A stretch of DNA of 64,000 nucleotides from Oscillospiraceae bacterium (GCA_017540645.1 JAFYAQ010000022.1:211754-275753), one strand, 5' to 3'. Numbered from the stretch's first letter, positions 51,389 through 59,813 are shown. Numbers and translations are program-made. Notes: a model not told the origin generated them from the sequence alone.

Positions 51389-53275
51389 ATGCTGGGTTTT
51401 CTTTGGCTGCTTTACTGGCAATCCGTGGGAATTGTCCTGTGCAGGCGCTTCTTAAACCGTTACCGGAGCATCGTCCGGCTGTGGCTGGGGAGCGTGTTCG
51501 GCTCTGCGCTCTCCCAATGGGCTCCCATCCCCTTCGCCTTCCTTTGGGGCTTTTCTTTCACGGCTCACGCCGCCGGAGCGCTCCTGGGTACGGCGATCGC
51601 GGCGGCATGCCTTCTCTCCCGCCGGAATGCCCCGTGCAAGAACGATTCGCCGGAGGGTGCTTCCTCCGACCGGCCCCTGCTGTATCTTCTGCCGCCCTTT
51701 TGGCTGCTGAGCGTGGTCCTGGTGCTGAATCACACGCTTCTTCCCGTGGACGGGGGAATGTATACCGGGCAATGTACCTACGGCGACATGGCCATGCATC
51801 TGGGCTTTATCACCTCGCTGGCCGAGCAGAAGACCTTTCCCCCTTACTACAACATCCTGCCCACGGCGCGGATCTGCTATCCCTTTCTTTGCGACAGCGT
51901 TTCCGCCAGCCTGTATCTGTTGGGGACGCCGCTGCGATGGGCTTATATGCTGCCCATGTTCCTTGCCTTTGCTCAGGTCTACGCCGGAGTCTGGTTCCTC
52001 GCCGGGGAGATCTGCCGGAAGAAGTCTGCGCCGATCCTGGCCTTCCTGTTCTTTTTCCTTAACGGCGGGCTGGGGATGATCTATTTTATCCGAGACTACA
52101 GCCTGCACGATCTCTTCACTGGCTTTTACAAGACCCCCACCAACCTGACAGAAAAAGGGATGCGCTGGGTCAATGTGATCGCGGATATGCTGCTGCCCCA
52201 GCGGGCGACGCTCTTCGGCTGGGCCGTGCTGATGGCGGCACTATACCTGCTGTTTCGCGCGGTGTACCGTACCGATGCCGCCGCCTGGCTGCCCGCCGGA
52301 CTCCTGGGCGGAGCTCTGCCCATGATCCATACCCACTCTTTTCTCGCGCTGGGCCTCACCGCCGCCTGCTGGATGGTGGGCAGCGCCTGCCGGGAAGGGA
52401 TCAATGGTAAGTGGCTGGCAAACTGGTGCCGCTTCGGCCTGACGGCGGTGGCGTTAGCCGTGCCCCAGCTTTTGCTGTGGACCTTCCGTTCGGTGGGCGG
52501 AAACGAGAGCTTTCTTCGTCTGGGCTTTGACTGGGTGAACGGTGGAAAAGAGAACTTCTTCTGGTTCTGGCTGAAAAACGTAGGCCCGGTATTTATCATC
52601 GCTCCCATCGCCTATCTCTTTGCTGACAACCGGCAGCGGGAAATATACTCTGGTGCCATCCTCCTTTTTGTCTTGTGCGAACTGGTGATTTTCCAGCCGA
52701 ATACCTACGATAACAACAAGCTGCTGTATATCGCCTACCTCTTCGCCTGCTTCCTTTCCGCCGACGCCGTGCTGGACTGGCTGGAAGCGCGCAAGAGCCC
52801 TTTGCTTCGCTCCGCCGCCCTGGTTTTGCTGCTTCTGGTATGCGGCAATGCGGCCGTTTTTACCCTGGCGCGAGAGGTCCTCTCAGGTTCGAAGGCCTAT
52901 GGGTATGAGCTTTTCTCCGCTGACGAAGTGAAGGCCTCAGAGTTCATCCGGGAGAATACGGAAGCGGACGCGTTGTTTCTCACCGACGACAACCACGATA
53001 ATCCGGTGGCAGTGCTGACCGGACGGAATATCCTTTGCGGCAGCCCCTCTTACCTCTACTTTCACGGACTGGATTATGCCGACGCACAGCGCGCTGCCCA
53101 GGAAATGCTGACAAGCATTCCCGCCTTTGAGGAGGGCCGGGAAAGCCGGGGCGTTGAGTATGTGTTCTTCGGCTATTCGGAACGGGCCATCGCCGGGAAC
53201 ATTCTTTCCTATTACAAAGAAACCTATCCTATGATCTTTTCTTCCGGGTCGATCCTGATCTTTGACGTGCGATAA
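51389..53275 (+). CDS. Large polytopic membrane protein, GT-C glycosyltransferase-like
   Basis: This 628-residue protein has about 12 helices. I do not recognise the family with certainty. The first outer loop (about 120-160) carries GGMYTGQCTYGDMAMHLGF followed by FPPYYNILPTARICYPFL. The GD...H pattern is where GT-C enzymes put their catalytic acidic residue. Later parts include MIHTHSFLALGLTAACWM and a C-terminal outer domain (about 510-628) ending with SGSILIFDVR. Such proteins are often labelled membrane protein or DUF2298-like. It may act on lipid-linked sugars or on a wall polymer. It is divergent from the GT-C operon and shares its -35 element. I found no obvious plus-strand terminator after it. 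Confidence 0.7.
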   Translation: MLGFLWLLYWQSVGIVLCRRFLNRYRSIVRLWLGSVFGSALSQWAPIPFAFLWGFSFTAHAAGALLGTAIAAACLLSRRNAPCKNDSPEGASSDRPLLYLLPPFWLLSVVLVLNHTLLPVDGGMYTGQCTYGDMAMHLGFITSLAEQKTFPPYYNILPTARICYPFLCDSVSASLYLLGTPLRWAYMLPMFLAFAQVYAGVWFLAGEICRKKSAPILAFLFFFLNGGLGMIYFIRDYSLHDLFTGFYKTPTNLTEKGMRWVNVIADMLLPQRATLFGWAVLMAALYLLFRAVYRTDAAAWLPAGLLGGALPMIHTHSFLALGLTAACWMVGSACREGINGKWLANWCRFGLTAVALAVPQLLLWTFRSVGGNESFLRLGFDWVNGGKENFFWFWLKNVGPVFIIAPIAYLFADNRQREIYSGAILLFVLCELVIFQPNTYDNNKLLYIAYLFACFLSADAVLDWLEARKSPLLRSAALVLLLLVCGNAAVFTLAREVLSGSKAYGYELFSADEVKASEFIRENTEADALFLTDDNHDNPVAVLTGRNILCGSPSYLYFHGLDYADAQRAAQEMLTSIPAFEEGRESRGVEYVFFGYSERAIAGNILSYYKETYPMIFSSGSILIFDVR

Positions 53276-53306
53276 AAAACAGCATGGCTGCTTTTGGCAG
53301 CCATGC
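53274..53306 (-). terminator. Terminator of the symporter gene
   Basis: A 10-bp stem (53282-53291 with 53297-53306) is followed on the minus strand by tgttttttat. It lies 23 bases after the stop. The plus-strand side lacks a T run. Confidence 0.82.
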
Positions 53307-53328
53307 CGCAGTTGTAGTTTTATATTTC

Positions 53329-54555
53329 TCAGGCAGAGAGCTTCTTCTGAAGCCAGTCCTTTCCGTCCACATAGCGGGAGACGATGTAGCTGACCACATA
53401 GTCGCCGGCGGCGTTGACCATGGTGGCGGGAGGATCTACCAGCTCGCCGATGGCCAAAGCGATGGGAAACGCCACCGACAGATGCTCCGGGAAGAACAGC
53501 GTGCACAAAACCAGCTCTCCCGTGCCGCCTCCGCCGGGAATGCCGGACATAGCTACCGAGGAGAACACCGCCACAAGGATGGCCAGGATGGCACGGCCGG
53601 TACCGAAGTCCTGGCCGAACATGCCGAAGAGGAAAGCGACCTTGATAATGGCGCTCATGGCGCTGCCGTCCATATGCATGGTAGCGCCCATGGGCAGAAC
53701 GATGTCGCTGACCTCCCGGGAGATACCGGTATCCTCCGCCACTTCCATATTGGTGGGGATGGTAGCTACCGAGGAGCAGGTGCCGAAGGACACCGCCGCC
53801 GGACGGAACAAATGCCGGAACATGACCCGGACGGCCCCCTTCCCGCCGCCGAAGCGAGCGTAAAGCGGGAAAAAGAGGAACATGTAGGCAAAGGATACCA
53901 CATAGTAGACGATGATGGCCCGGGCATAGTTGGAGACGAAGTCCCTCCCGTGGGCCGCAACCAGGCTGGCAAAGAATCCGAAGAAACCGATGGGCGCATA
54001 GTAGGTGATGATCTTCACCGTCTTCATGATGCATCCGGTGATGTCCTCCAGCAGCTGCGCGGTCTTGGTCTCGGGTCCCCCGTTGAGCTGCACGCCGAAG
54101 CCGAAGAGGATAGCTGCAATGATCAACGGCAGAATGGCCCGGCGGCTGAGCAGCTCGGCAAAGTCCGGCTTGGTGAAGAAGTTCACCAGCATGCCCGCAA
54201 GGCCCAGACCGGCGGCCTCCTCCTCACTGTACTCCGGCTCCATGGTAAAGATGGGAAATACCCGGACGATCACGTACATGATAACGGCGGCAATGGCGGC
54301 GGTGACAAAGAAGGTCGCCACCGTGGTGGCCAGCAGTTTACCGGCCCGCCGGGGATTCCGGGTGTTGGCGATGGCAGAGGCGATGGAGCAGAACACCATG
54401 GGCACTACCACGCAGAACATCAGGTTGATGAATACGGTACCCAGCGGCTCCAGACTGGCCGCGCCAGGCCAAACAGCGCCGACCACGCAGCCCGCCGCGA
54501 TGCCCACGATCATGGAGATGAGAAAACCATAGTTTTTCCAAAAGGACGGTTTCAT
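53329..54555 (-). CDS. Dicarboxylate/amino acid:cation symporter (DAACS family)
   Basis: This 408-residue transporter brings in glutamate, aspartate or C4-dicarboxylates with Na+ or H+. Typical pieces include GTVFINLMFCVVVPMVFCSIA in the N-terminal half, the serine-rich hairpin SSVATIPTNMEVAED, GATMHMDGSAMSAIIK, and the second hairpin IPGGGGTGELVL with the substrate-binding helix after it (about 330-380). Its length is slightly under the GltP average (420). The promoter overlaps that of the divergent AraC regulator, a likely controller. Monocistronic with its own terminator. Confidence 0.92.
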   Translation of the reverse strand: MKPSFWKNYGFLISMIVGIAAGCVVGAVWPGAASLEPLGTVFINLMFCVVVPMVFCSIASAIANTRNPRRAGKLLATTVATFFVTAAIAAVIMYVIVRVFPIFTMEPEYSEEEAAGLGLAGMLVNFFTKPDFAELLSRRAILPLIIAAILFGFGVQLNGGPETKTAQLLEDITGCIMKTVKIITYYAPIGFFGFFASLVAAHGRDFVSNYARAIIVYYVVSFAYMFLFFPLYARFGGGKGAVRVMFRHLFRPAAVSFGTCSSVATIPTNMEVAEDTGISREVSDIVLPMGATMHMDGSAMSAIIKVAFLFGMFGQDFGTGRAILAILVAVFSSVAMSGIPGGGGTGELVLCTLFFPEHLSVAFPIALAIGELVDPPATMVNAAGDYVVSYIVSRYVDGKDWLQKKLSA

Positions 54556-54606
54556 TTCAAATCCCTCCTGTCAAATGATATGCTGATTGCCCTTTTCTTA
54601 ATTCAC

Positions 54607-54635
54607 ATTCTATGACTCAACGCTTGCAAAATAAA
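54607..54635 (-). promoter_or_regulatory. Predicted promoter of the symporter gene, overlapping the AraC promoter
   Basis: On the minus strand, TTTATT (54635-54630), 17-bp spacer and TAGAAT (54612-54607). It shares DNA with the divergent promoter at 54624-54653. Confidence 0.5.
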
Positions 54636-54653
54636 CCGAAAGCATGCTATAAT
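54624..54653 (+). promoter_or_regulatory. Predicted promoter of the AraC regulator/dapF genes
   Basis: TTGCAA (54624-54629), 18-bp spacer and extended -10 TGcTATAAT (54645-54653). It excludes the longer in-frame start at 54612 and fits the TTG start at 54687. Confidence 0.65.
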
Positions 54654-54686
54654 ACTTGCAAAAGATGCTTTTTGGAGGTTTTTCCA

Positions 54687-55559
54687 TTGGAGGAAAGCTA
54701 CGCCAAGCGAGGATATCTTCTGGAGGATTTCCGGCTGTTTCACCTGAAGGACGACCGGGGCACAGAGATGGACGCCCATTATCACGAGTTTCACAAGCTG
54801 ACCTATATCATTTCGGGCGGCGGAGGATATGTGGTGGAGGGTCGCCGTTATCTGGTTCAGCCGGGAGATATCATCCTTGTCGGGTCCCGCTGCGTACACA
54901 AGCCGGAATTTGCCCCCGGCGATCTTTACGAGCGGATCGTACTGTATATCTCCCCGCAGTTGATGAAGGACAGCTCCGCGGAGGATTACGATTTAAACGA
55001 GGTCTTTTCCGGGAAACGAGGGCATGTTCTCCGGCCCGGCAGCGAGTTTCGCCGCTCGTTTCTTTCCTTGATGCTGCGTCTGGAATCCGAGCTGGCAGGA
55101 AGCGCTCCGGGGCGTGTGATCCTGTCCAAATGCATCCTCCTACGCGCTTTGGTGGAGCTGGGCCGGGAGATGGACAAAAACGGCACGGACCTGCCGGTTC
55201 CCGTGGCCGCCAAGGACGGAAAGGTCCTGGAGATTTTGCGATATCTGGACGAAAACCTGACGGCGGACATCTCCATTGACGATCTGGCGGGTATGTTTTA
55301 TATCAGCAAGTACCATATGATGCGCCGTTTTCGGGAGGAGGCAGGGATCTCCATCCACACCTATCTGTCTGACAAGCGGCTGATGCTGGCGCGGGATCTG
55401 ATGCGCGCCGGGGCCTCCGCCACGGACGCCTGCTTTGGCTGCGGCTTTCGCAGCTACTCCGCTTTTTCCCGGGCTTACAGCAAGCTTTTCGGCTCTACTC
55501 CCACCGGACGGGGCATGACGGGATCGGTCCTGCCGGATAATATGAATATGATCGAGTGA
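54687..55559 (+). CDS. AraC-family transcriptional regulator with N-terminal cupin domain
   Basis: The 290-residue regulator is read from TTG 54687 (family-like MEESYAKRGYLLEDFRLF), which has ggagg 8 bases upstream. The cupin-like sensor domain (about 10-150) has HYHEFHKLTYIISGGGGYVV and LVQPGDIILVGSRCVHKP. The C-terminal AraC domain (about 195-285) shows SIDDLAGMFYISKYHMMRRF and ACFGCGFRSYSAFSRAYSKLFG. Cupin AraC proteins usually sense sugars or metabolites. Divergent overlap with the symporter promoter makes that transporter a likely target. dapF follows within 10 bases, so this gene and dapF may share a message. Confidence 0.9.
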   Translation: MEESYAKRGYLLEDFRLFHLKDDRGTEMDAHYHEFHKLTYIISGGGGYVVEGRRYLVQPGDIILVGSRCVHKPEFAPGDLYERIVLYISPQLMKDSSAEDYDLNEVFSGKRGHVLRPGSEFRRSFLSLMLRLESELAGSAPGRVILSKCILLRALVELGREMDKNGTDLPVPVAAKDGKVLEILRYLDENLTADISIDDLAGMFYISKYHMMRRFREEAGISIHTYLSDKRLMLARDLMRAGASATDACFGCGFRSYSAFSRAYSKLFGSTPTGRGMTGSVLPDNMNMIE

Positions 55560-55568
55560 GGGATGGAT

Positions 55569-56396
55569 ATGCACTTTGTAAAAATGCAGGGCGCGGGCAA
55601 TGACTTTGTGGTCATCAACAACATGGACGGGGCCATCCCGGCCTCGGAGTACGCCAATTTGGCCGTCCGGCTGTGCCGCCGGAGACTTTCCATCGGCGCG
55701 GACGGCATGATGGTGGTGCTTCCCCCCGCAGAGGGTGGGGATATCGCCATGGTCTTCTATAACGAGGACGGCAGCAAGGGCGAGATGTGCGGCAACGGAG
55801 CCCGATGCATTGCCCGTTACGCCCACGACTGGGGTCTGGCCGGAGACCGTCAGCATATCGAGACCACCGCCGGCATGGTGACCGGGCAGCGGATCGAACA
55901 GGACCTTTACTGCGTTCGCCTGAACGATCCCAGCCACATGGAGCCGGAGATCGGCATATTCTGGGAAGGCACGATCCTCAGCTGCTTTTATATCGAGCTG
56001 GGCCGGCCCGGGATCCCACATGCGATCATTGAGCTGCCGGATTGGGACTCCCTTCCCCGCCAGGAGCTTTTTGCCATGGGGAAATTCATCCGGGAATACC
56101 CCACCTTCCCCAAGGGCGCCAACGTCACCTTCTGGAAAAGCCTGGGAGAAAACCACGTCAAAGCCATCACCTTTGAGCGGGGCGTGGAGGACTTTACCCT
56201 GGCCTGCGGCACGGGGGCGGGCAGCACCGCAGCGGCCATGCATGTGCTTCGCCGCTGTGAGGATGGACCGATCCAGTTGGATTTCCCCGGCGGAGAGCTG
56301 CAGGTCTCTCTTACCTGGGAGGACGGCCGTATCAGCGATATCTATCTGACCGGACCCGCCGTTGTAGTGGCCGAGGGGGATTATATTGGAAAATAA
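55569..56396 (+). CDS. dapF: Diaminopimelate epimerase
   Basis: DapF turns LL- into meso-diaminopimelate for lysine and peptidoglycan. The start is set to the ATG 55569 (MHFVKMQGAGNDFVVINN), 6 bases after gaggg. The ATG at 55563 is too near. The 275 residues have the two catalytic Cys: Cys74 in GEMCGNGARC and Cys213 in LACGTGAGST. Both halves of the internal two-fold repeat are present. It is separated from dapA by over 50 kb, so the pathway is scattered. The setting behind an AraC gene and before a flavodoxin gene is unusual. Confidence 0.95.
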   Translation: MHFVKMQGAGNDFVVINNMDGAIPASEYANLAVRLCRRRLSIGADGMMVVLPPAEGGDIAMVFYNEDGSKGEMCGNGARCIARYAHDWGLAGDRQHIETTAGMVTGQRIEQDLYCVRLNDPSHMEPEIGIFWEGTILSCFYIELGRPGIPHAIIELPDWDSLPRQELFAMGKFIREYPTFPKGANVTFWKSLGENHVKAITFERGVEDFTLACGTGAGSTAAAMHVLRRCEDGPIQLDFPGGELQVSLTWEDGRISDIYLTGPAVVVAEGDYIGK

Positions 56397-56425
56397 AAAC
56401 ATTTTGATAAAGGAGACTATATAAC

Positions 56426-56920
56426 ATGAAAGCAGCTATCATCTATCATTCCGTTACCGGCAACACCCAGCGCATGGGCGAGGTCATCGCCCAGGGCATG
56501 GCCAGCGTGGACGGGACCGAGGTCCGCACCTTCCCCATCAACGCGGTGGACTTTGACTATGTGAAAGACTGCCAGTGCGTGATCTTTGGCAGCCCCATCT
56601 ATGCCGCCCATATCACTGGCGACATGACGGTCTTCCTCCAGCAGTCTGGCAAAAAGCTCTCCCTGGCGGGCAAGCTCTGCGGTGCCTACACCACCGCCCA
56701 GTACATCCATGGCGGCGGAACCCAGGGCATCCAGGACATGCTGACCCACTGCCTGGTCTACGGTGCCATGGTCTACTCCGGCGGCAGCGCCGACGGCAGC
56801 CCTGTTATTCATCTGGGACCCGTGGGCATCGACCGCTCCATGGATATCTCCACCTTTGATGAAACCTTCCGCATCTACGGCCAGCGGATGGCCAACCAGG
56901 CCAGACTGCTGTTCCATTGA
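56426..56920 (+). CDS. Flavodoxin-family protein
   Basis: The 164-residue protein has the FMN phosphate loop HSVTGNTQRMG at residues 8-18 and the flavodoxin-like alpha/beta order. The isoalloxazine loops are at GSPIYAAHITGDM and the AYTTAQYIHGGGTQG stretch. This resembles short WrbA or NAD(P)H-quinone-reductase-like flavodoxins. It could pass electrons or reduce quinones; no partner is nearby. It starts 29 bases after dapF with a aaaggaga ribosome-binding site and ends 12 bases before a strong terminator. Confidence 0.88.
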   Translation: MKAAIIYHSVTGNTQRMGEVIAQGMASVDGTEVRTFPINAVDFDYVKDCQCVIFGSPIYAAHITGDMTVFLQQSGKKLSLAGKLCGAYTTAQYIHGGGTQGIQDMLTHCLVYGAMVYSGGSADGSPVIHLGPVGIDRSMDISTFDETFRIYGQRMANQARLLFH

Positions 56921-56931
56921 TTCTTCCCAAG

Positions 56932-56979
56932 GGAACGGGGGCCGGCTGCACAGGCAGCCGGCCCCCGTTCCTATTCTGT
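56932..56979 (+). terminator. Terminator after the flavodoxin gene
   Basis: A GC-rich 18-bp stem (56932-56949 with 56954-56971) with a 4-base loop, followed by tattctgttctg. The minus side is not T-rich, so it mainly serves the plus strand. Confidence 0.75.
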
Positions 56980-56983
56980 TCTG

Positions 56984-58738
56984 TTACACGGAAGCGGGCT
57001 CATTTTCCGCTTCGGCGGCCTTGGTGGCTTCGCGCTTGGCAGCCTCTTCCTCCTCCAGCTTCCGGTAAGCCACTTTCCCCACCAGGGTCTTGGGCAGCTC
57101 ATCCCGGAATTCGATCTCCTTTGGCATGGAGTACTTGGCGATGTTCTTGCGGCAATAGGCCATGATCTCTTCCCGGGTTTCGTCGTCGGCGGGAACACCG
57201 GGCTTGAGCATCACAAAAGCCTTGACAGCCTGCATTTTATAGTCGTCGGGGATACCGATGACACAGCTCATGTGGATCTTCTCATGGGCGTCCAGAACGT
57301 TTTCCAGCTGGGCGGGATAGATGTTGTACCCGGAAGAAATGATCATCCGCTTGCTTCGGCCCCGGAAATAGACAAAGCCCTCGTTGTCCATGGTGCCCAG
57401 ATCCCCGGTGTAAACCCAGGTGAGTCCGTCGGCGTGGCGGCGCAATGTCTGGGCGGTCTCCTCCGGATGCTTCACGTACTCCTTCATCACCGTAGGACCG
57501 GCCAGCAGGATCTCGCCTTCCTCGCCGTAGGGCAGTTCCTTATCCGTGCCGGGCTTGACGATCTTGATAAAGGTGTCAGGGAACGGAAGTCCGATGCTCC
57601 CCTCTTTGCTCATGTTGGGCGGGGTCAGGCAGCAGGCGGTGACGGTCTCGGTAGTACCGTAGCCTTCCCGGACCTGGATGCTGGCGTGGTGGTCATAGAG
57701 GAATTTGTCCATCTTTTTCTTCAGCTCAATGGACAGGGAGTCGCCGCCGGAGAACACGCCCTTCAGACAGGATAGGTTGGCTCCGTTCATGTCCGGCAGC
57801 CGGAGCAGCGCCTCATACAGAGTGGGCACGCCGGCGATGAAATTGCACTGGTACTTGGTGATCAGCTTTGCATAGCTCTTGGGCGTAAAGCGGGGCACCA
57901 GGATACAGCGTCCACCCTGTGAGAGCATGGAATGGATGCAAACGCCCAGGCCAAAGCCGTGAAAGAGGGGCATGGCCGATAGCATTTTATCTCCTACGCG
58001 GAACATGGGGTTGGTCGCCACGATCTGCTGGCCCAGGGCGTTGAAGTTTTTATTGGTCAGCAAGATCCCCTTGGTGGTGCCTGTGGTCCCGCCGGAATAG
58101 AGGATGGTGGCGGGATCGTCGCCCACTCGCTTGACCTTGTAATTCCAGAAGCAGGCATTGCCAAGACGCATGAACTCGCTCCAGCGGATCACCGGGGCGT
58201 CCTCCGGGATCTTCTTCACCTTGCGGCCTTCGGTGAGCATATAGCCCGCCCGGACGGGCCGGGAAAGGGCGTCCTTGATGCTGGCGATCACCACGTTCAC
58301 CACGCAGGTGTTCTCCCGGATGGCCTCGAACTTGTTGTAGAACTGGTCCAGCGTCACTACGGTGACGCTTTCGGATTCGTTGATATAAAACTCCAGCTCC
58401 TTTTCGCTGGAAAGCGGGTGGACCATATTGGAGATGCCCCCCACCAGGTTCACCGCGTAAAAGACATAGATGGCCTGCGGGCAGTTGGGCATGGCGATGG
58501 TGATCCGGTCGCCGGCCCGGATGCCGATGGTCTTCAGCGCCTTGGCACACTGCTGGATATTGCGGATCAGCTCCCGGTAAGTGGTGGATTTCCCCATGAA
58601 GTCAAAGGCCACATTGTTGGGATAGCGCTGTGCAATGTTTTCCACCGCCTCATACATGGACCCGTCAAAGTACTCCAAGGTGGCGGGAATATCCCCCAAA
58701 TGATCAATCCACGAGGTTTTTACAAGCTTTTCAGCCAT
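56984..58738 (-). CDS. AMP-dependent acyl-CoA synthetase/ligase (long-chain fatty-acid-CoA ligase-like)
   Basis: This 584-residue adenylate-forming enzyme has the P-loop-like core TILYSGGTTGTTKGILLTNKN, the VREGYGTTETVTACC block, YTGDLGTMDNEGFVYFRGR and the C-terminal hinge with GYNIYPAQLENVLDAHE. LPKTLVGKVAYRKL holds the catalytic Lys. It therefore activates a carboxylic acid to an acyl-adenylate and then to CoA or a carrier. FadD-like enzymes of about this length act on medium to long fatty acids. A carrier protein was not found beside it. A Glu/Ala-rich tail follows the last motif. No clear promoter was found upstream. Confidence 0.9.
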   Translation of the reverse strand: MAEKLVKTSWIDHLGDIPATLEYFDGSMYEAVENIAQRYPNNVAFDFMGKSTTYRELIRNIQQCAKALKTIGIRAGDRITIAMPNCPQAIYVFYAVNLVGGISNMVHPLSSEKELEFYINESESVTVVTLDQFYNKFEAIRENTCVVNVVIASIKDALSRPVRAGYMLTEGRKVKKIPEDAPVIRWSEFMRLGNACFWNYKVKRVGDDPATILYSGGTTGTTKGILLTNKNFNALGQQIVATNPMFRVGDKMLSAMPLFHGFGLGVCIHSMLSQGGRCILVPRFTPKSYAKLITKYQCNFIAGVPTLYEALLRLPDMNGANLSCLKGVFSGGDSLSIELKKKMDKFLYDHHASIQVREGYGTTETVTACCLTPPNMSKEGSIGLPFPDTFIKIVKPGTDKELPYGEEGEILLAGPTVMKEYVKHPEETAQTLRRHADGLTWVYTGDLGTMDNEGFVYFRGRSKRMIISSGYNIYPAQLENVLDAHEKIHMSCVIGIPDDYKMQAVKAFVMLKPGVPADDETREEIMAYCRKNIAKYSMPKEIEFRDELPKTLVGKVAYRKLEEEEAAKREATKAAEAENEPASV

Positions 58739-58797
58739 GACAGTATTTAACCTCTCTTTTTTTCCTGGTCAGTAAAAATTCGAGAAACCGCTTCTCC

Positions 58798-59451
58798 TTA
58801 TGGGATGTCCAGCGTAGTAGAGGCGGTGAGACGGTCGATGCTCTTCCCGCCGATGACGCCAAGGAATTCCCAGGTCACATCGACGCGGACGCTGCTCTCC
58901 GGGGCAACATCTGCCTCCACTTTGCCGATGAGGGTTTTGGTCAGCCCCTCGTCTGCCTCCACCGTGATGGCACCGGCGGTGGCATAGGTGGTCACGCCGT
59001 CAATCACAAAGCGCAGATCATCATGGCGCGCTTCCGTAAACAGGCTGTAGGATTCCGTATAGGCGTAAAGCGTGAGAGTTGCCTTTTCCCCTTCCCTCTT
59101 TACAGAGTAATCGACCACAAGATTCAAATAGGTACCGGTATCCGTGCGGAAACTGCCGCTGCTCTCCATTTCGATATACGGGGTGGGAGTTGGGACCGGT
59201 GTGGCTGTGGGGACTGGCGTGGGCAGCGGCGACGGCGTGGGGCTGGGCGTGGGCGGCATGGTGGGAAGGGGCGTGGCCGTAGGCGTCGCCGTGGGAGTGG
59301 CCCTCGGAGTGGGCGTTCCGCTCATGGCAGCGGGAGTCTGGGCGACGGACGCGGCCTCGGCCGGCTGTCCCTCCTGACGGAAAATCATATAGATTCCCAG
59401 TCCTATACCAAGGAACAGGATCAGAATAATCAGCGCAGCATATCGTTTCAT
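58798..59451 (-). CDS. Membrane-anchored protein with Pro/Thr-rich stalk and beta-rich outer domain
   Basis: The 217-residue protein of unknown function has an uncleaved-looking N-terminal helix (residues 5-24, LIILILFLGIGLGIYMIF). A low-complexity Pro/Thr/Ala stalk follows (46-91, repeats of TPTPRATPT type). A compact outer domain makes up about 93-217, with LNLVVDYSVKREGEKATLTL and VRVDVTWEFLGVIGGKSID. That domain has beta-rich character and resembles no family I can name. Pro/Thr stalks usually span the wall and may be glycosylated, which fits the O-mannosyltransferase at 47.5 kb. It lies 15 bases downstream of the metal-sensor gene. Confidence 0.72.
   Translation of the reverse strand: MKRYAALIILILFLGIGLGIYMIFRQEGQPAEAASVAQTPAAMSGTPTPRATPTATPTATPLPTMPPTPSPTPSPLPTPVPTATPVPTPTPYIEMESSGSFRTDTGTYLNLVVDYSVKREGEKATLTLYAYTESYSLFTEARHDDLRFVIDGVTTYATAGAITVEADEGLTKTLIGKVEADVAPESSVRVDVTWEFLGVIGGKSIDRLTASTTLDIP
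59179..59316 (-). repeat. Pro/Thr-codon low-complexity repeat
   Basis: GC-rich, strand-skewed short repeats encode the TP/PT stalk of the membrane-anchored protein. Copy number of such tracts can change by slippage, so this is a spot where strains may differ. Confidence 0.75.
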
Positions 59452-59466
59452 ATGTACTCTTCTCTC

Positions 59467-59799
59467 CTACTTCATCAAAAGGTCAACGGCCTTGTTCAGT
59501 TCTTCCAGCGTCTCATGATCTCCGCAGCGGATGGCATCCACTACGCAGTGGTCCATATGGTCCTTCAAGATCAGCTTGCAGAGGTTGTTGACGGCACTGC
59601 GGATGGCCGCCAGCTGGATCAGCACCTCGGCACAGTCCCGGCCGTCGTCCACCATGCGCTCCACAGCATGGAGATGCCCGATGATCCGAGCCAGACGGTT
59701 TTTTACCGCTTTGGTGTTCTGATGGGTGTGGGCGTGGGAATGAACCGTCCCGTCCGCGTGGACGTGGAAGCCCATTTCTTCGCTGTGCTGTTCTGTCAT
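59467..59799 (-). CDS. CsoR/FrmR-family metal-sensing repressor with His-rich N-terminus
   Basis: The 110-residue all-helical DUF156 repressor has the expected ligands, Cys in GRDCAEVLIQLAA, His in KDHMDHCVV and the Cys that follows it, matching the x-H-C pattern of copper or other soft-metal sensors. The N-terminus adds FHVHADGTVHSHAHTHQNT (residues 11-29), a His-rich tail that may bind Ni, Zn or Cu. No metal-efflux pump or copper chaperone is adjacent. The neighbours are the Pro/Thr-stalk gene and pcrA, so its target lies elsewhere or is the stalk gene. It is 14 bases downstream of pcrA. Confidence 0.88.
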   Translation of the reverse strand: MTEQHSEEMGFHVHADGTVHSHAHTHQNTKAVKNRLARIIGHLHAVERMVDDGRDCAEVLIQLAAIRSAVNNLCKLILKDHMDHCVVDAIRCGDHETLEELNKAVDLLMK

Positions 59800-59813
59800 G
59801 GTAAAAACTCCTG

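Noticed and set aside
56984..58738. Acyl-CoA ligase as partner of the acyltransferase cassette
   Set aside because: It is over 20 kb away, on the other strand and lacks any shared regulatory sequence that I could see; a metabolic link is possible but unsupported.
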